Positions 1 through 6,460 of a DNA stretch of 7,427 bases are shown piece after piece. This stretch comes from Bdellovibrionota bacterium. Lineage in GTDB: Bacteria > Bdellovibrionota > Bacteriovoracia > Bacteriovoracales > Bacteriovoracaceae. The notes beneath the pieces were generated by a model. That model did not search any database. It had not been told where the DNA came from and saw only the letters and a program-made list of their open reading frames with translations. Location of the stretch: assembly GCA_030836365.1 (NCBI GenBank), contig JAURQB010000080.1, forward strand, positions 1 through 7,427, in the 5' to 3' direction. The position numbers and the translations under genes were made by a program. The number at the start of each line of letters is the position of its first letter. Position 1 is the first letter of the stretch.

Positions 1-758
1 CAAATTTGCCCCATTAGTGATGCTTCAAGTTCACCAACTTTATTTCTTATATATATTCCTCGTTGAATCTTTTTATTCAATGCATTTTTTTGTACAGTAT
101 TGAGATTAATTCCATTTGTATCTAACTCAACAATCGCCATATCGGCTGCAATTACTTCTTCTGCTTTTCCACAAAAGAATGCGACCATTGGGTCTTGCTT
201 AATTTTTTTAACGGCCGTTTCACACTCTTGCTCATTTGCTGGTTTTTTTAATTCATAACTTGATGTTGTAATTGGGAGATTTTCGTCATTGAAGCTTTCA
301 CTAAATAGGTCGAGGTTAGGGCATATGTTTTGATTTTTTAAAAATAAGATAAGTTGATCAAGCTTAAAAAAACCGTAAGATTTTTTTTGCGTCTTTTCAC
401 TTGATTCTTCTATGTCGAAATTAACTTCAAAGATAATTCGATCGGTTGTTTTTATTAATTTATTTGCGGCCAGCTCGCTAAAGCGACACAGATCTCCAGG
501 AACAAATAAATCGGTATATTGAGAATTTGAAGTGAAAAATATCCAGGATAGATATGAAGGAGCAATTTTAATATTTTCCCTTCTGAGTTCTTTATTTGTA
601 ACTAATGGGAGTTTACTCGCGGAATTGTAAATAAGTTTAAAATTCTTTTGTAAAACCTTTTGGTTTTCTTCTAATTCAAAAAAGATGCCCCTCTGTCCAA
701 AACTTTCATTGAACAAAAAGAAACATAAAAGAATCAATAACAGTTGGTACTTTTTCAT
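1..758 (-). CDS. Exported protein of unknown function (partial, C-terminus beyond left edge)
   Basis: An open frame on the minus strand starts at the ATG at 758-756 and runs without a stop to the left edge, giving 252 complete codons; the C-terminus lies outside the window. The start is well fixed because an in-frame TAG directly precedes the ATG and the first 22 residues form a classical Sec signal peptide (MKKYQ, then a Leu/Phe-rich core, likely cleavage around SFG-Q at 21-22). The mature part is mixed alpha/beta in character with Cys at 91, 146, 179 and 196, which could form disulfides in the periplasm or outside the cell. I recognise no domain and do not assign a function. There is no Shine-Dalgarno motif at normal spacing, and the ATG lies in the loop of a strong inverted repeat (742-779). 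It follows the Fe-S oxidoreductase gene on the same strand after 59 nt, so co-transcription is possible but not shown. That it is a real gene is well supported by the signal peptide and the long frame. Confidence 0.85.
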   Translation of the reverse strand, partial: MKKYQLLLILLCFFLFNESFGQRGIFFELEENQKVLQKNFKLIYNSASKLPLVTNKELRRENIKIAPSYLSWIFFTSNSQYTDLFVPGDLCRFSELAANKLIKTTDRIIFEVNFDIEESSEKTQKKSYGFFKLDQLILFLKNQNICPNLDLFSESFNDENLPITTSSYELKKPANEQECETAVKKIKQDPMVAFFCGKAEEVIAADMAIVELDTNGINLNTVQKNALNKKIQRGIYIRNKVGELEASLMGQI

Positions 759-779
759 CTATATAAAAGAGTACCAACT
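742..779 (-). repeat. Perfect 10-bp inverted repeat enclosing a start codon
   Basis: AGTTGGTACT (742-751) and AGTACCAACT (770-779) are perfect reverse complements. A further three A-T pairs continue inward past one mismatch, leaving a loop of about 10 nt (756-765). Read as minus-strand RNA, the loop is UAUAUAGAUG, so the AUG of the exported-protein gene is its last three bases and the 3' arm encodes codons 3-6 of the signal peptide. The same bases also contain a short competing hairpin, GAGT-TGGT-ACTC followed by four U. The inverted repeat is seen directly; a role in controlling translation, or as a protein-binding operator, is inference. Confidence 0.6.
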
Positions 780-796
780 CTTTGTGTTAGAGTACA

Positions 797-830
797 GTCC
801 TTGCTCGTGTTATAAAATCAGAGCACGGAC
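797..830 (-). other. Imperfect hairpin at the 3' end of the Fe-S oxidoreductase gene
   Basis: GTCCTTGCTC (797-806) and GAGCACGGAC (821-830) pair at 9 of 10 positions around a 14-nt AT-rich loop. On the minus strand the structure begins in the last codons of the Fe-S oxidoreductase gene and spans its TGA stop (820-818). Neither strand shows a run of U directly after the stem, so it is not a standard intrinsic terminator. It could be a weak or Rho-assisted terminator or an RNA-stabilising 3' structure. Confidence 0.35.
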
Positions 831-837
831 TTTGCTA
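809..837 (-). promoter_or_regulatory. Weak candidate promoter for the exported-protein gene
   Basis: On the minus strand TATAAC (814-809) matches five of six bases of the sigma70 -10 consensus. TAGCAA (837-832), 17 bp upstream, is a poor -35 match (3/6). Transcription would begin around 802, leaving a leader of roughly 45 nt containing the start-codon hairpin. In such AT-rich DNA this match can easily occur by chance. Confidence 0.2.
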
Positions 838-2854
838 GAACTGACGAGACATCATCAATTTCGATATTTTCCGTATCTTCGACTTGAGATTTTGATGAAT
901 TGAAATTGATCATGCAAAAGGAGCAAGCAGTTGCCAGTTTTTCTTTGTTTGCCTCTCCAATTTGTTCTAAACGTTTGGTTGCGAGGTGACCGCCTTCAGG
1001 CAACTCATACCACATATTTCCGCCGCCCATACCACAGCAAAGTGCTTGGTCTTTATTCTTTTCCATTTCATTGACAGTTAGCCCTGGAATTGAAGCAAGT
1101 ATTTCTCGAGGAGCGTTGTATTCACCGTGGTGCCTTCCAAGGTAGCACGGGTCATGAAAAGTAGTGCTTTCATTAATTGGTTTTTCAGGAGTCAGCTTAC
1201 CCGACTTTATAAGCTCAGCAAGAAGTTCTGTGTGGTGAATTGTTTCAAATTCGCCATCTTCAAACTTGGCATATTCCTTACCGATTGTGTGAAGGCAGTG
1301 CGGACAGTGGGTAACAACTTTATCAAATGAGTATTGATTCATATTGGCGATGTTTTCAATAGCAATCTCAAAAAATGAATACTCATCTCCAAATCGTCTG
1401 ACTGGGTCTCCGTTACATTTCTCTGTTTTACCCATAACGGCAAAATCAACACCAGCTTTTTTCAGAAGTTGAACTGTATCTTGAACAACCTTTTGATTGC
1501 TAGCATCGTAGCTTCCAGCACATCCTACATAGTATAAATAATCGACTTTTTTTCCTTGCTCGATGACTGGAACATCTAAACCATCGGCCCATTTAAAGCG
1601 GTCATCGTGTGAAATTCCCCACGGATTATAATTATTTCTAATTTTGCTTACAGCATCTCCGGCAGCAGGAGGAATATCACCGAGAGTAAGAGTTTTATAT
1701 CGCTTTGACTCCATGATGATATCGACATGATTTATATGAGATGGACATTCCTCAACACAAGCCCCGCAAGTAGTACAAGCATCAAGCTCATTCGCTTGAT
1801 AAATAGGTGAGCCTTCCCAGATATTGTCAGTATTTTCTGTCGTTAATTCACCAAGGGCAAGGTCTCTCGCCTTGGTGACAATCGTTTTTGGATTGAGTAG
1901 TTTATCTGCACCGTTTGCTGGACATGCCTCCGTACAGCGGCCGCACTCGACACAGGTTAAAAGATCGAGTCTATTAAGCATCGACATTTGCGAAATTGTT
2001 GCAAGGCCAAAACTTTCAGCTTCCTCATCTTCAAAATCCATTGGTTGTAGCACGGGAGGTTTTCTATCAGGTTTAACCAACGCGGCAAATGGTATCGCGA
2101 TAAAGTGAAAGAATTTTGAGTAAGGAATGATGGCAACAAAAGCCATGGTGTTGATCATATGAATCATCCACATGCTTCTATAAGTATAAGCCCATGTTTG
2201 ATCACTCAAGTTGAAACTTTTAAAAATAGTTGCAAGAAACCATCCAATAGGTGCCCAAGTTTTTTCACCGATTGGCATTCCTGTTCCCATAATTCGGACA
2301 CCTTCAATTAGATAACCAAGGATAACGAGTGCTGCTAAAAATGCGTACATCGTTTTTTCTTGATTGGGTTTTGAGGAGCTGAGCTTTTTGAGTTTATCTA
2401 TGTAGCGTCGTTTATAAGCTAGGCCAAGACCTAATAAAATAGCGATTCCAGCCATATCAGCGAGAAAACTAACGACAATATAAAGTGTTCCTTTAAAAAT
2501 TTTAAAGGGTGTATCGTAGTGAATAGCAACCAGGTCAGTCGCAATCCACAGAATAAGAAATCCATAATAAATCAATGCATGAAAAGCAGCATGACCTCTT
2601 TTGTGAACTTTACCTGCAAATAAAATTGTTTGAAAAAAAGCCTTCCAGTTTAGGTCAGAGAAAGACTGAACAAGTCCACCATCACCAATAAGAGATGAAA
2701 GTTTTTTGCCTCCCGTCACGAACCTAAGCTTTTCAATTATGCCCTTGATGAAAATTCCTAGAGAAACAAATAGGAGTAGGTACATGATTACTTTAAATGA
2801 TTGTGGGATTGACCACATTATTTCTCGCGTTGCGACAGAAGCATCGATGTTCAT
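818..2854 (-). CDS. Membrane Fe-S oxidoreductase, cytochrome b + HdrD-like fusion (ETF:menaquinone oxidoreductase type)
   Basis: This 678-residue protein most likely passes electrons between a soluble donor, such as reduced electron-transfer flavoprotein, and menaquinone in the inner membrane. Numbered from the ATG at 2854, the N-terminal half is a NarI/DsrM-like membrane domain with about five hydrophobic helices (about 22-40, 89-113, 122-147, 168-189, 228-260). His88, His92, His232 and His250 are candidate heme b ligands. Two 4Fe-4S ferredoxin motifs follow (Cys301/304/307/311 and Cys360/363/366/370). Next come two CCG-type domains as in HdrD/HdrB: the first has Cys445, a single Cys480 in CNGDPVRR, and Cys517/520; the second is complete with Cys570, Cys606-607 and Cys644/647. 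The single Cys in the first is, as I recall, usual for this family. I prefer the start at 2854 because GAAGG lies 7 nt upstream; an in-frame ATG at 2890 would add 12 residues but has no good Shine-Dalgarno. No etfAB or acyl-CoA dehydrogenase gene is adjacent here, so the electron donor is inferred from family knowledge. Other HdrD-like respiratory roles remain possible. Confidence 0.9.
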   Translation of the reverse strand: MNIDASVATREIMWSIPQSFKVIMYLLLFVSLGIFIKGIIEKLRFVTGGKKLSSLIGDGGLVQSFSDLNWKAFFQTILFAGKVHKRGHAAFHALIYYGFLILWIATDLVAIHYDTPFKIFKGTLYIVVSFLADMAGIAILLGLGLAYKRRYIDKLKKLSSSKPNQEKTMYAFLAALVILGYLIEGVRIMGTGMPIGEKTWAPIGWFLATIFKSFNLSDQTWAYTYRSMWMIHMINTMAFVAIIPYSKFFHFIAIPFAALVKPDRKPPVLQPMDFEDEEAESFGLATISQMSMLNRLDLLTCVECGRCTEACPANGADKLLNPKTIVTKARDLALGELTTENTDNIWEGSPIYQANELDACTTCGACVEECPSHINHVDIIMESKRYKTLTLGDIPPAAGDAVSKIRNNYNPWGISHDDRFKWADGLDVPVIEQGKKVDYLYYVGCAGSYDASNQKVVQDTVQLLKKAGVDFAVMGKTEKCNGDPVRRFGDEYSFFEIAIENIANMNQYSFDKVVTHCPHCLHTIGKEYAKFEDGEFETIHHTELLAELIKSGKLTPEKPINESTTFHDPCYLGRHHGEYNAPREILASIPGLTVNEMEKNKDQALCCGMGGGNMWYELPEGGHLATKRLEQIGEANKEKLATACSFCMINFNSSKSQVEDTENIEIDDVSSVLAKSVL

Positions 2855-2861
2855 GAAATTG

Positions 2862-2866
2862 CCTTC
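2862..2866 (-). promoter_or_regulatory. Shine-Dalgarno deciding the Fe-S oxidoreductase start
   Basis: On the minus strand GAAGG sits 7 nt before the ATG at 2854-2852, an optimal spacing. The upstream in-frame ATG at 2890-2888 is preceded only by AATGTAAG, with no purine-rich element at proper distance. The protein therefore probably begins MNIDASVATR, with its first membrane helix starting around residue 22. Confidence 0.65.
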
Positions 2867-2930
2867 GTTAGATGAAATACAAAGCTCCATCTTACATTAG
2901 TATTTATTAATTTTGAATTGAAAATGAACA

Positions 2931-2959
2931 TTGTTTTATTGTTGGTTAGCTAGGATAAT
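2931..2959 (+). promoter_or_regulatory. Candidate sigma70 promoter for the lipoprotein-addB-addA operon
   Basis: TTGTTT (2931-2936) and GATAAT (2954-2959) are separated by 17 bp. The -10 element matches five of six consensus bases, the -35 only the strong TTG half. Transcription would start near 2966, leaving a leader of about 25 nt before the TTG start at 2991. The region lies between divergent genes, where a promoter is expected. I see no equally good match reading toward the Fe-S oxidoreductase gene, although it must also have a promoter in or near this 136-bp interval. Confidence 0.45.
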
Positions 2960-2961
2960 GA

Positions 2962-2973
2962 GGATTTAAATCC
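2962..2973 (+). repeat. 12-bp perfect palindrome near the operon's predicted transcription start
   Basis: GGATTTAAATCC reads identically on both strands and lies 2 bp past the candidate -10 element, overlapping the expected transcription start. That position suits a dimeric repressor's operator. However, a 12-bp palindrome is expected about once or twice by chance in a sequence this long, so the assignment is tentative. Confidence 0.3.
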
Positions 2974-2980
2974 ATGACTA

Positions 2981-2985
2981 GGGAG
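2981..2985 (+). promoter_or_regulatory. Shine-Dalgarno supporting a TTG start
   Basis: GGGAG ends 5 nt before the TTG at 2991. The alternative ATG at 3000 has only GAG four bases upstream and would give an N-terminus (MYSAFLL) without a positive charge. The TTG start adds Met-Arg-Phe, supplying the basic residue expected in a signal peptide. Confidence 0.5.
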
Positions 2986-2990
2986 CAACT

Positions 2991-4052
2991 TTGAGATTCA
3001 TGTATTCTGCTTTTCTACTATCGCTTATTCTTATCATTAATCAAGGATGTGGTGGCTCTGGTTATTTAAATAGAAAAAATCACCAGTTTTCACAGAAGCC
3101 CCAAAATGTAATTTTTGCGCAAATTGAAGGCTTAGGCGTGACACATATGGGTGCTCTGCGATTTGGCATTCAAAATGACCAAGATTTGGACTACTTATCT
3201 TCATTTTCGTGTAGTGGAGTTGTTTGGCCACAAAATTTATACACAATGCGGCCAACAGCGTTTGACTCGATGAATGCCCAAATTATTGGTTCCAAGGGAC
3301 TTCAAGGAAGCTGTGAGGATTTTGACTCAACGCCATTTTGGCAACGATTTTTAGTGAAAAATAAACAGGTTGTGATTTTAGAAATTGATAGTGATCCTAA
3401 GAATACTCTAGAAGGAAGAGAGTCCTGTAATAAGAAAAGCTTTCTATCGGGTGTGACTCTATTAAAAATGTCATCAAAAAACTCCTCGCAAAAAAAACCT
3501 ATTTCAAGTTTTAACTATAAAAATAAGACCTTTCCAAAGGAGGGAGTTTATTACGACTTGAGTTGTGGAGAGAAATTAGGGCAGATGAAATGTCGCTCAT
3601 CTGTTGTTGAAAATATTCGTTACGTTCTAGAGAATGTTTTTAATAAAAATAAAAATGTTATATTTGTCATACGGGATTTTAGATACAAAAAACTTCTTAA
3701 AAGAAAACAATATGCTCGCGCTTTTAAGCATTTGCATTCTATCATAACGTCTATTAGTGCTAATCAATTTGCTGGGCAAACTCCGCAAAATCTTTTGACC
3801 CTTGCTACAGGAGTCAATAGTACCGAAATAGAATTTCCGAATTCGAGAAGAGGATGGGTTAGATTAATAAAAGAAAATAAATCTAATATGTTTCGCTATT
3901 CGGGCTTGCAGAGTCTTGCTCTCGCGAAAGGAGCTTCTGCGGAAAACTTCTGTGGCTCGTTTTTTGATTCAGAGATTGTTGAGCGTATATTTTTTCACCA
4001 CGAAAGAGATCGGAGCATTGGTGAAACTTTTCAGGGACTTATTGAGTGGTAA
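2991..4052 (+). CDS. Putative exported lipoprotein, faint alkaline-phosphatase-superfamily resemblance
   Basis: This 353-residue protein has an N-terminal signal sequence (MRFMYSAFLLSLILIINQGC). Cys20 followed by GGSG suggests a lipoprotein, but the lipobox Asn-Gln-Gly-Cys lacks the usual Leu/Val/Ile at -3, so ordinary signal peptidase cleavage is an alternative. NVIFAQIEGLG (39-49) resembles the first strand and nucleophile loop of alkaline phosphatase/sulfatase-fold enzymes (usually ending in DGLG or similar). RPTAFDSMNAQIIG (87-100), NLLTLATG (267-274) and GASAENFCGSFF (314-325) recall later parts of such proteins. Glu46 stands where a metal-binding Asp would be, and no clear His/Asp metal site is visible, so catalysis is doubtful. 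The middle (about 140-220) is Lys/Ser-rich and unassigned. Its stop overlaps the next gene's GTG start by 7 nt, so it is coupled to the addB-like gene. That this is a gene is secure; the fold is a low-confidence suggestion. Confidence 0.8.
   Translation: MRFMYSAFLLSLILIINQGCGGSGYLNRKNHQFSQKPQNVIFAQIEGLGVTHMGALRFGIQNDQDLDYLSSFSCSGVVWPQNLYTMRPTAFDSMNAQIIGSKGLQGSCEDFDSTPFWQRFLVKNKQVVILEIDSDPKNTLEGRESCNKKSFLSGVTLLKMSSKNSSQKKPISSFNYKNKTFPKEGVYYDLSCGEKLGQMKCRSSVVENIRYVLENVFNKNKNVIFVIRDFRYKKLLKRKQYARAFKHLHSIITSISANQFAGQTPQNLLTLATGVNSTEIEFPNSRRGWVRLIKENKSNMFRYSGLQSLALAKGASAENFCGSFFDSEIVERIFFHHERDRSIGETFQGLIEW
4033..4037 (+). promoter_or_regulatory. Shine-Dalgarno for the GTG start of the addB-like gene
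   Basis: AGGGA lies inside the end of the lipoprotein gene, 8 nt before the GTG at 4046. The next in-frame Met is around residue 55, after the conserved-looking start of the protein. The GTG start, overlapping the upstream TAA at 4050-4052, is therefore the best choice and implies translational coupling. Confidence 0.6.
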
Positions 4053-6460
4053 TAATAAGAGAAATATCTCATGAAGATAATTTTGAAAATTTATACAGTA
4101 CTAGAATTAAGCATCCCATTGTCTTAACGCCTGGCCCTAAAGAGGCTGATAATATTCGTTACCTAAACCAACAATTTTTTTTTCAAAATAGGTTAGATCC
4201 AATCACGATGTCTGCTTTCACGAACGACATGATTGATCGTTTATGTCGGAGTGATTCATATCCAAATAACTTTAAGACCAAGGTGTATCGAAAAGCAGAA
4301 ATATTTCTTAATCTCGCAGGTGCCTGGGAGAGTGTTTTTGGAAGTGAGCAAGATGAATTATTCTATCAAGCCTATCGAGTTCTTTCTGAACTGAGAGGGA
4401 GCACGTTGTACTTAAATTTAATTTCAGAGGCGCTAGATTTATTAAGTTCAGATCTAAAAAAAGCGGTTTCACTTATGTGGGCATTTATTGATGAACAAGG
4501 TATTGTCGATGAGCATCGTGCTTATAAATTAATTGAGGAAAACGCAACAAGGAAGCATTTTGAACACGATGGGATACTTGTCGTTGGATTTAATCACTTA
4601 AGCGCAGTACAGGTAGATATGTTTAACCACATTTCTAGCTACATGGATGTTATTATTACTCTTCCAAAAGGGATTATGAATAACTTAACTCGGTTTGATT
4701 GGCCGATGTGGCTAGAACAGGATGAAACACTGATTAATCTTCAATCGAAGGATGATGATAAAAATAAAAAAAAGTTAATCGATACGCGTCAGCCCCATAA
4801 GTCAGAAGTTTTTGCTCAAAATAGGTTGGGTGATGTTATTGGAGAAACTTTTAGCGATACTATCATTTTACTAAAAGATGAAATCGAAATGGCAGATTTA
4901 TTAGAGCTTCCATTCGTCAATTACGATGCCCGTATTTCAAATGATATATATTCAGAGAGGATAAATAATCTCTATGAAGAAATACGAAGTAAAAAATTAA
5001 AAACACCTGATGAATACAGATTATTTATTAAATTAAAAATTAAAGAATCCCTAATTAAGCAATCAGATGATCCCTCAACATTTGTTGATATTAAAGCGGC
5101 ATATCTATTTCACCAAGTCTTGAATAATCTTGAAAAAGAGTACATTGGCAATGTTACTCTTACTGATTTTATTCTAAGAGTCATTAAAAATGTATGTCTT
5201 CTTAATGCTCCGAGGAGCTCGACAGTAAGTTACACCGGCCAAGGAGTGAAGAAATGTGAGGTGTTGTCGATAAATGATTTAAAGTTAAAAAGATTGGAAT
5301 CAGTGAACCTTATTATAAAAAGAGATTTTCTCCCTTTTGGTATTAGTTTTGATGCAAGTAATAGAGAGTTAGTTTCATTTCTGAGCACTATCGGTCCTAT
5401 TAAAAATACAAGTCTAAACAATCGCATTAATCTTTGCTGGTTATTAATGAGTCTTGACGCTGATCCTAAAAATAGGATTTTAATTGAGGTTGGCGCAAAA
5501 GATCTTGGGGCGGAATTGTTACAATTCTTAAATATAGAAGTTAAAGAGACAATTCTCTCAAATTCAGAGATTAAAGAAATTAGAAAAGATAATTCACGGA
5601 AATACGATGGGAAAGTTAATAAGTACTCAGCTACACTAATTCAGACCTATCTAGACTGCCCTAAAAAGTTTGAAGAAGTTTATTATTATCAAAATAAAAA
5701 CTTTCCTAAATTGAAGAGCGATCTTTTGGCCAATGCTCTTGGAATTCTTGAACATGAGATAATTGCTCATTTCTATGAGCGTAATACGGATAATATTTCC
5801 GAGGATCAAATAAGAGAGATATCAAAAGAATTATTAAGCAAATTTATTATTAATCAAAATATTTGTTTATCAGAGATAAAGTTTCAAACACATCTTAATG
5901 AATTAGTAATTAATTCTTTGAATGGTATAAAAGTTGTGGGCCTATTAAAAAATCACCTCCCTGGTTATAATTTTGAATTTGAATTTAATATATCGAGCGA
6001 GCAATATGCAGGTAGTGTTGACCTGTTAATCTATAATGAAAGTGATTTTTTTATTTTTGACTTCAAACGAAGTCAATCTGGAGCCTCTAGTCATTCTGAG
6101 TTGTTGCGCTTTGAATCTATTCAGTTGCCTTTTTATCAAATGGTAACGGAGAACAGTAAAAAGATACCATGCAATGGGTATGGGTACATTGTCTTAAATA
6201 ATTTAAACGAGTCAGTACATTTATTTAGCTCTCTATCATCTGATAAAATTAAGATACCTGGAAAGATTAAAGATATATCTACTGAGGATTGGGGTGGGTA
6301 TCGGGAAAAATTTAAAGACTTTTTTGCTAATGTGAAAAATGAAATAGTAGAAAGCTTTGAGACGAAAGATTTAATGGCTTTTCCTAAAAAGCAAATAACG
6401 TGTGAATATTGCCCTGCTAAATTGTACTGCACATACGAAGGTAAGCATGAGAAGTCCTAA
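4046..6460 (+). CDS. addB: AddB-like PD-(D/E)XK nuclease with Fe-S staple
   Basis: This 804-residue protein is the likely nuclease/scaffold subunit of an AddAB (RecBCD-like) complex that processes DNA double-strand ends in the cytoplasm. The C-terminal nuclease domain is clear. Residues 530-540 read SATLIQTYLDCPKKF, typical of the domain's entry. His570 lies in GILEHE, Asp659 in GSVD, and Asp672 and Lys674 form the D-x-K core in FDFKRS. Gln693 and Tyr697 in QLPFYQ match the RecB-family Q-x3-Y motif. Cys538 plus Cys786/789/795 (C-x2-C-x5-C) form the four-cysteine iron-sulfur staple known from AddB, and analogous sites occur in Cas4. The N-terminal part looks like an inactivated helicase: TPGPKEADNIRYL (28-40) replaces the Walker A loop. 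The protein is shorter than Bacillus AddB (about 1160 residues) and nearer the compact AddB forms of Campylobacterota. A charged Lys/Asp linker lies near 234-243. The addA gene overlaps its end by 14 nt, which strongly supports the assignment. Confidence 0.85.
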   Translation: MVIIREISHEDNFENLYSTRIKHPIVLTPGPKEADNIRYLNQQFFFQNRLDPITMSAFTNDMIDRLCRSDSYPNNFKTKVYRKAEIFLNLAGAWESVFGSEQDELFYQAYRVLSELRGSTLYLNLISEALDLLSSDLKKAVSLMWAFIDEQGIVDEHRAYKLIEENATRKHFEHDGILVVGFNHLSAVQVDMFNHISSYMDVIITLPKGIMNNLTRFDWPMWLEQDETLINLQSKDDDKNKKKLIDTRQPHKSEVFAQNRLGDVIGETFSDTIILLKDEIEMADLLELPFVNYDARISNDIYSERINNLYEEIRSKKLKTPDEYRLFIKLKIKESLIKQSDDPSTFVDIKAAYLFHQVLNNLEKEYIGNVTLTDFILRVIKNVCLLNAPRSSTVSYTGQGVKKCEVLSINDLKLKRLESVNLIIKRDFLPFGISFDASNRELVSFLSTIGPIKNTSLNNRINLCWLLMSLDADPKNRILIEVGAKDLGAELLQFLNIEVKETILSNSEIKEIRKDNSRKYDGKVNKYSATLIQTYLDCPKKFEEVYYYQNKNFPKLKSDLLANALGILEHEIIAHFYERNTDNISEDQIREISKELLSKFIINQNICLSEIKFQTHLNELVINSLNGIKVVGLLKNHLPGYNFEFEFNISSEQYAGSVDLLIYNESDFFIFDFKRSQSGASSHSELLRFESIQLPFYQMVTENSKKIPCNGYGYIVLNNLNESVHLFSSLSSDKIKIPGKIKDISTEDWGGYREKFKDFFANVKNEIVESFETKDLMAFPKKQITCEYCPAKLYCTYEGKHEKS
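6437..6441 (+). promoter_or_regulatory. Shine-Dalgarno for addA inside the end of addB
   Basis: GAAGG ends 5 nt before the ATG at 6447, within the last codons of the addB-like gene. With the 14-nt reading overlap, it supports coupled translation of the two subunits. Confidence 0.6.

Noticed and set aside
742..785. Intrinsic terminator on either strand at the 10-bp inverted repeat
   Set aside because: No U-tract follows the stem on either strand, and on the minus strand the 3' arm is coding sequence for the signal peptide.
685..903. Plus-strand open frame of 72 codons
   Set aside because: It lies antisense to the signal peptide of the exported-protein gene and the end of the Fe-S gene, has no recognisable domain or Shine-Dalgarno, and its composition fits a shadow frame.
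1824..2108. Plus-strand open frame of 94 codons inside the Fe-S oxidoreductase gene
   Set aside because: It is antisense to the highly conserved ferredoxin motifs, whose codon pattern explains the open frame; there is no supporting start signal.
2888..2890. Upstream ATG as the start of the Fe-S oxidoreductase
   Set aside because: It is in frame and possible, but lacks a Shine-Dalgarno, whereas the ATG at 2854-2852 has GAAGG at 7 nt.
2974..2994. Six-codon leader frame (MTREQL) whose TGA overlaps the TTG start of the lipoprotein gene
   Set aside because: The overlap is eye-catching, but the only possible ribosome site lies at or before the predicted transcription start, and a frame this short is expected by chance.
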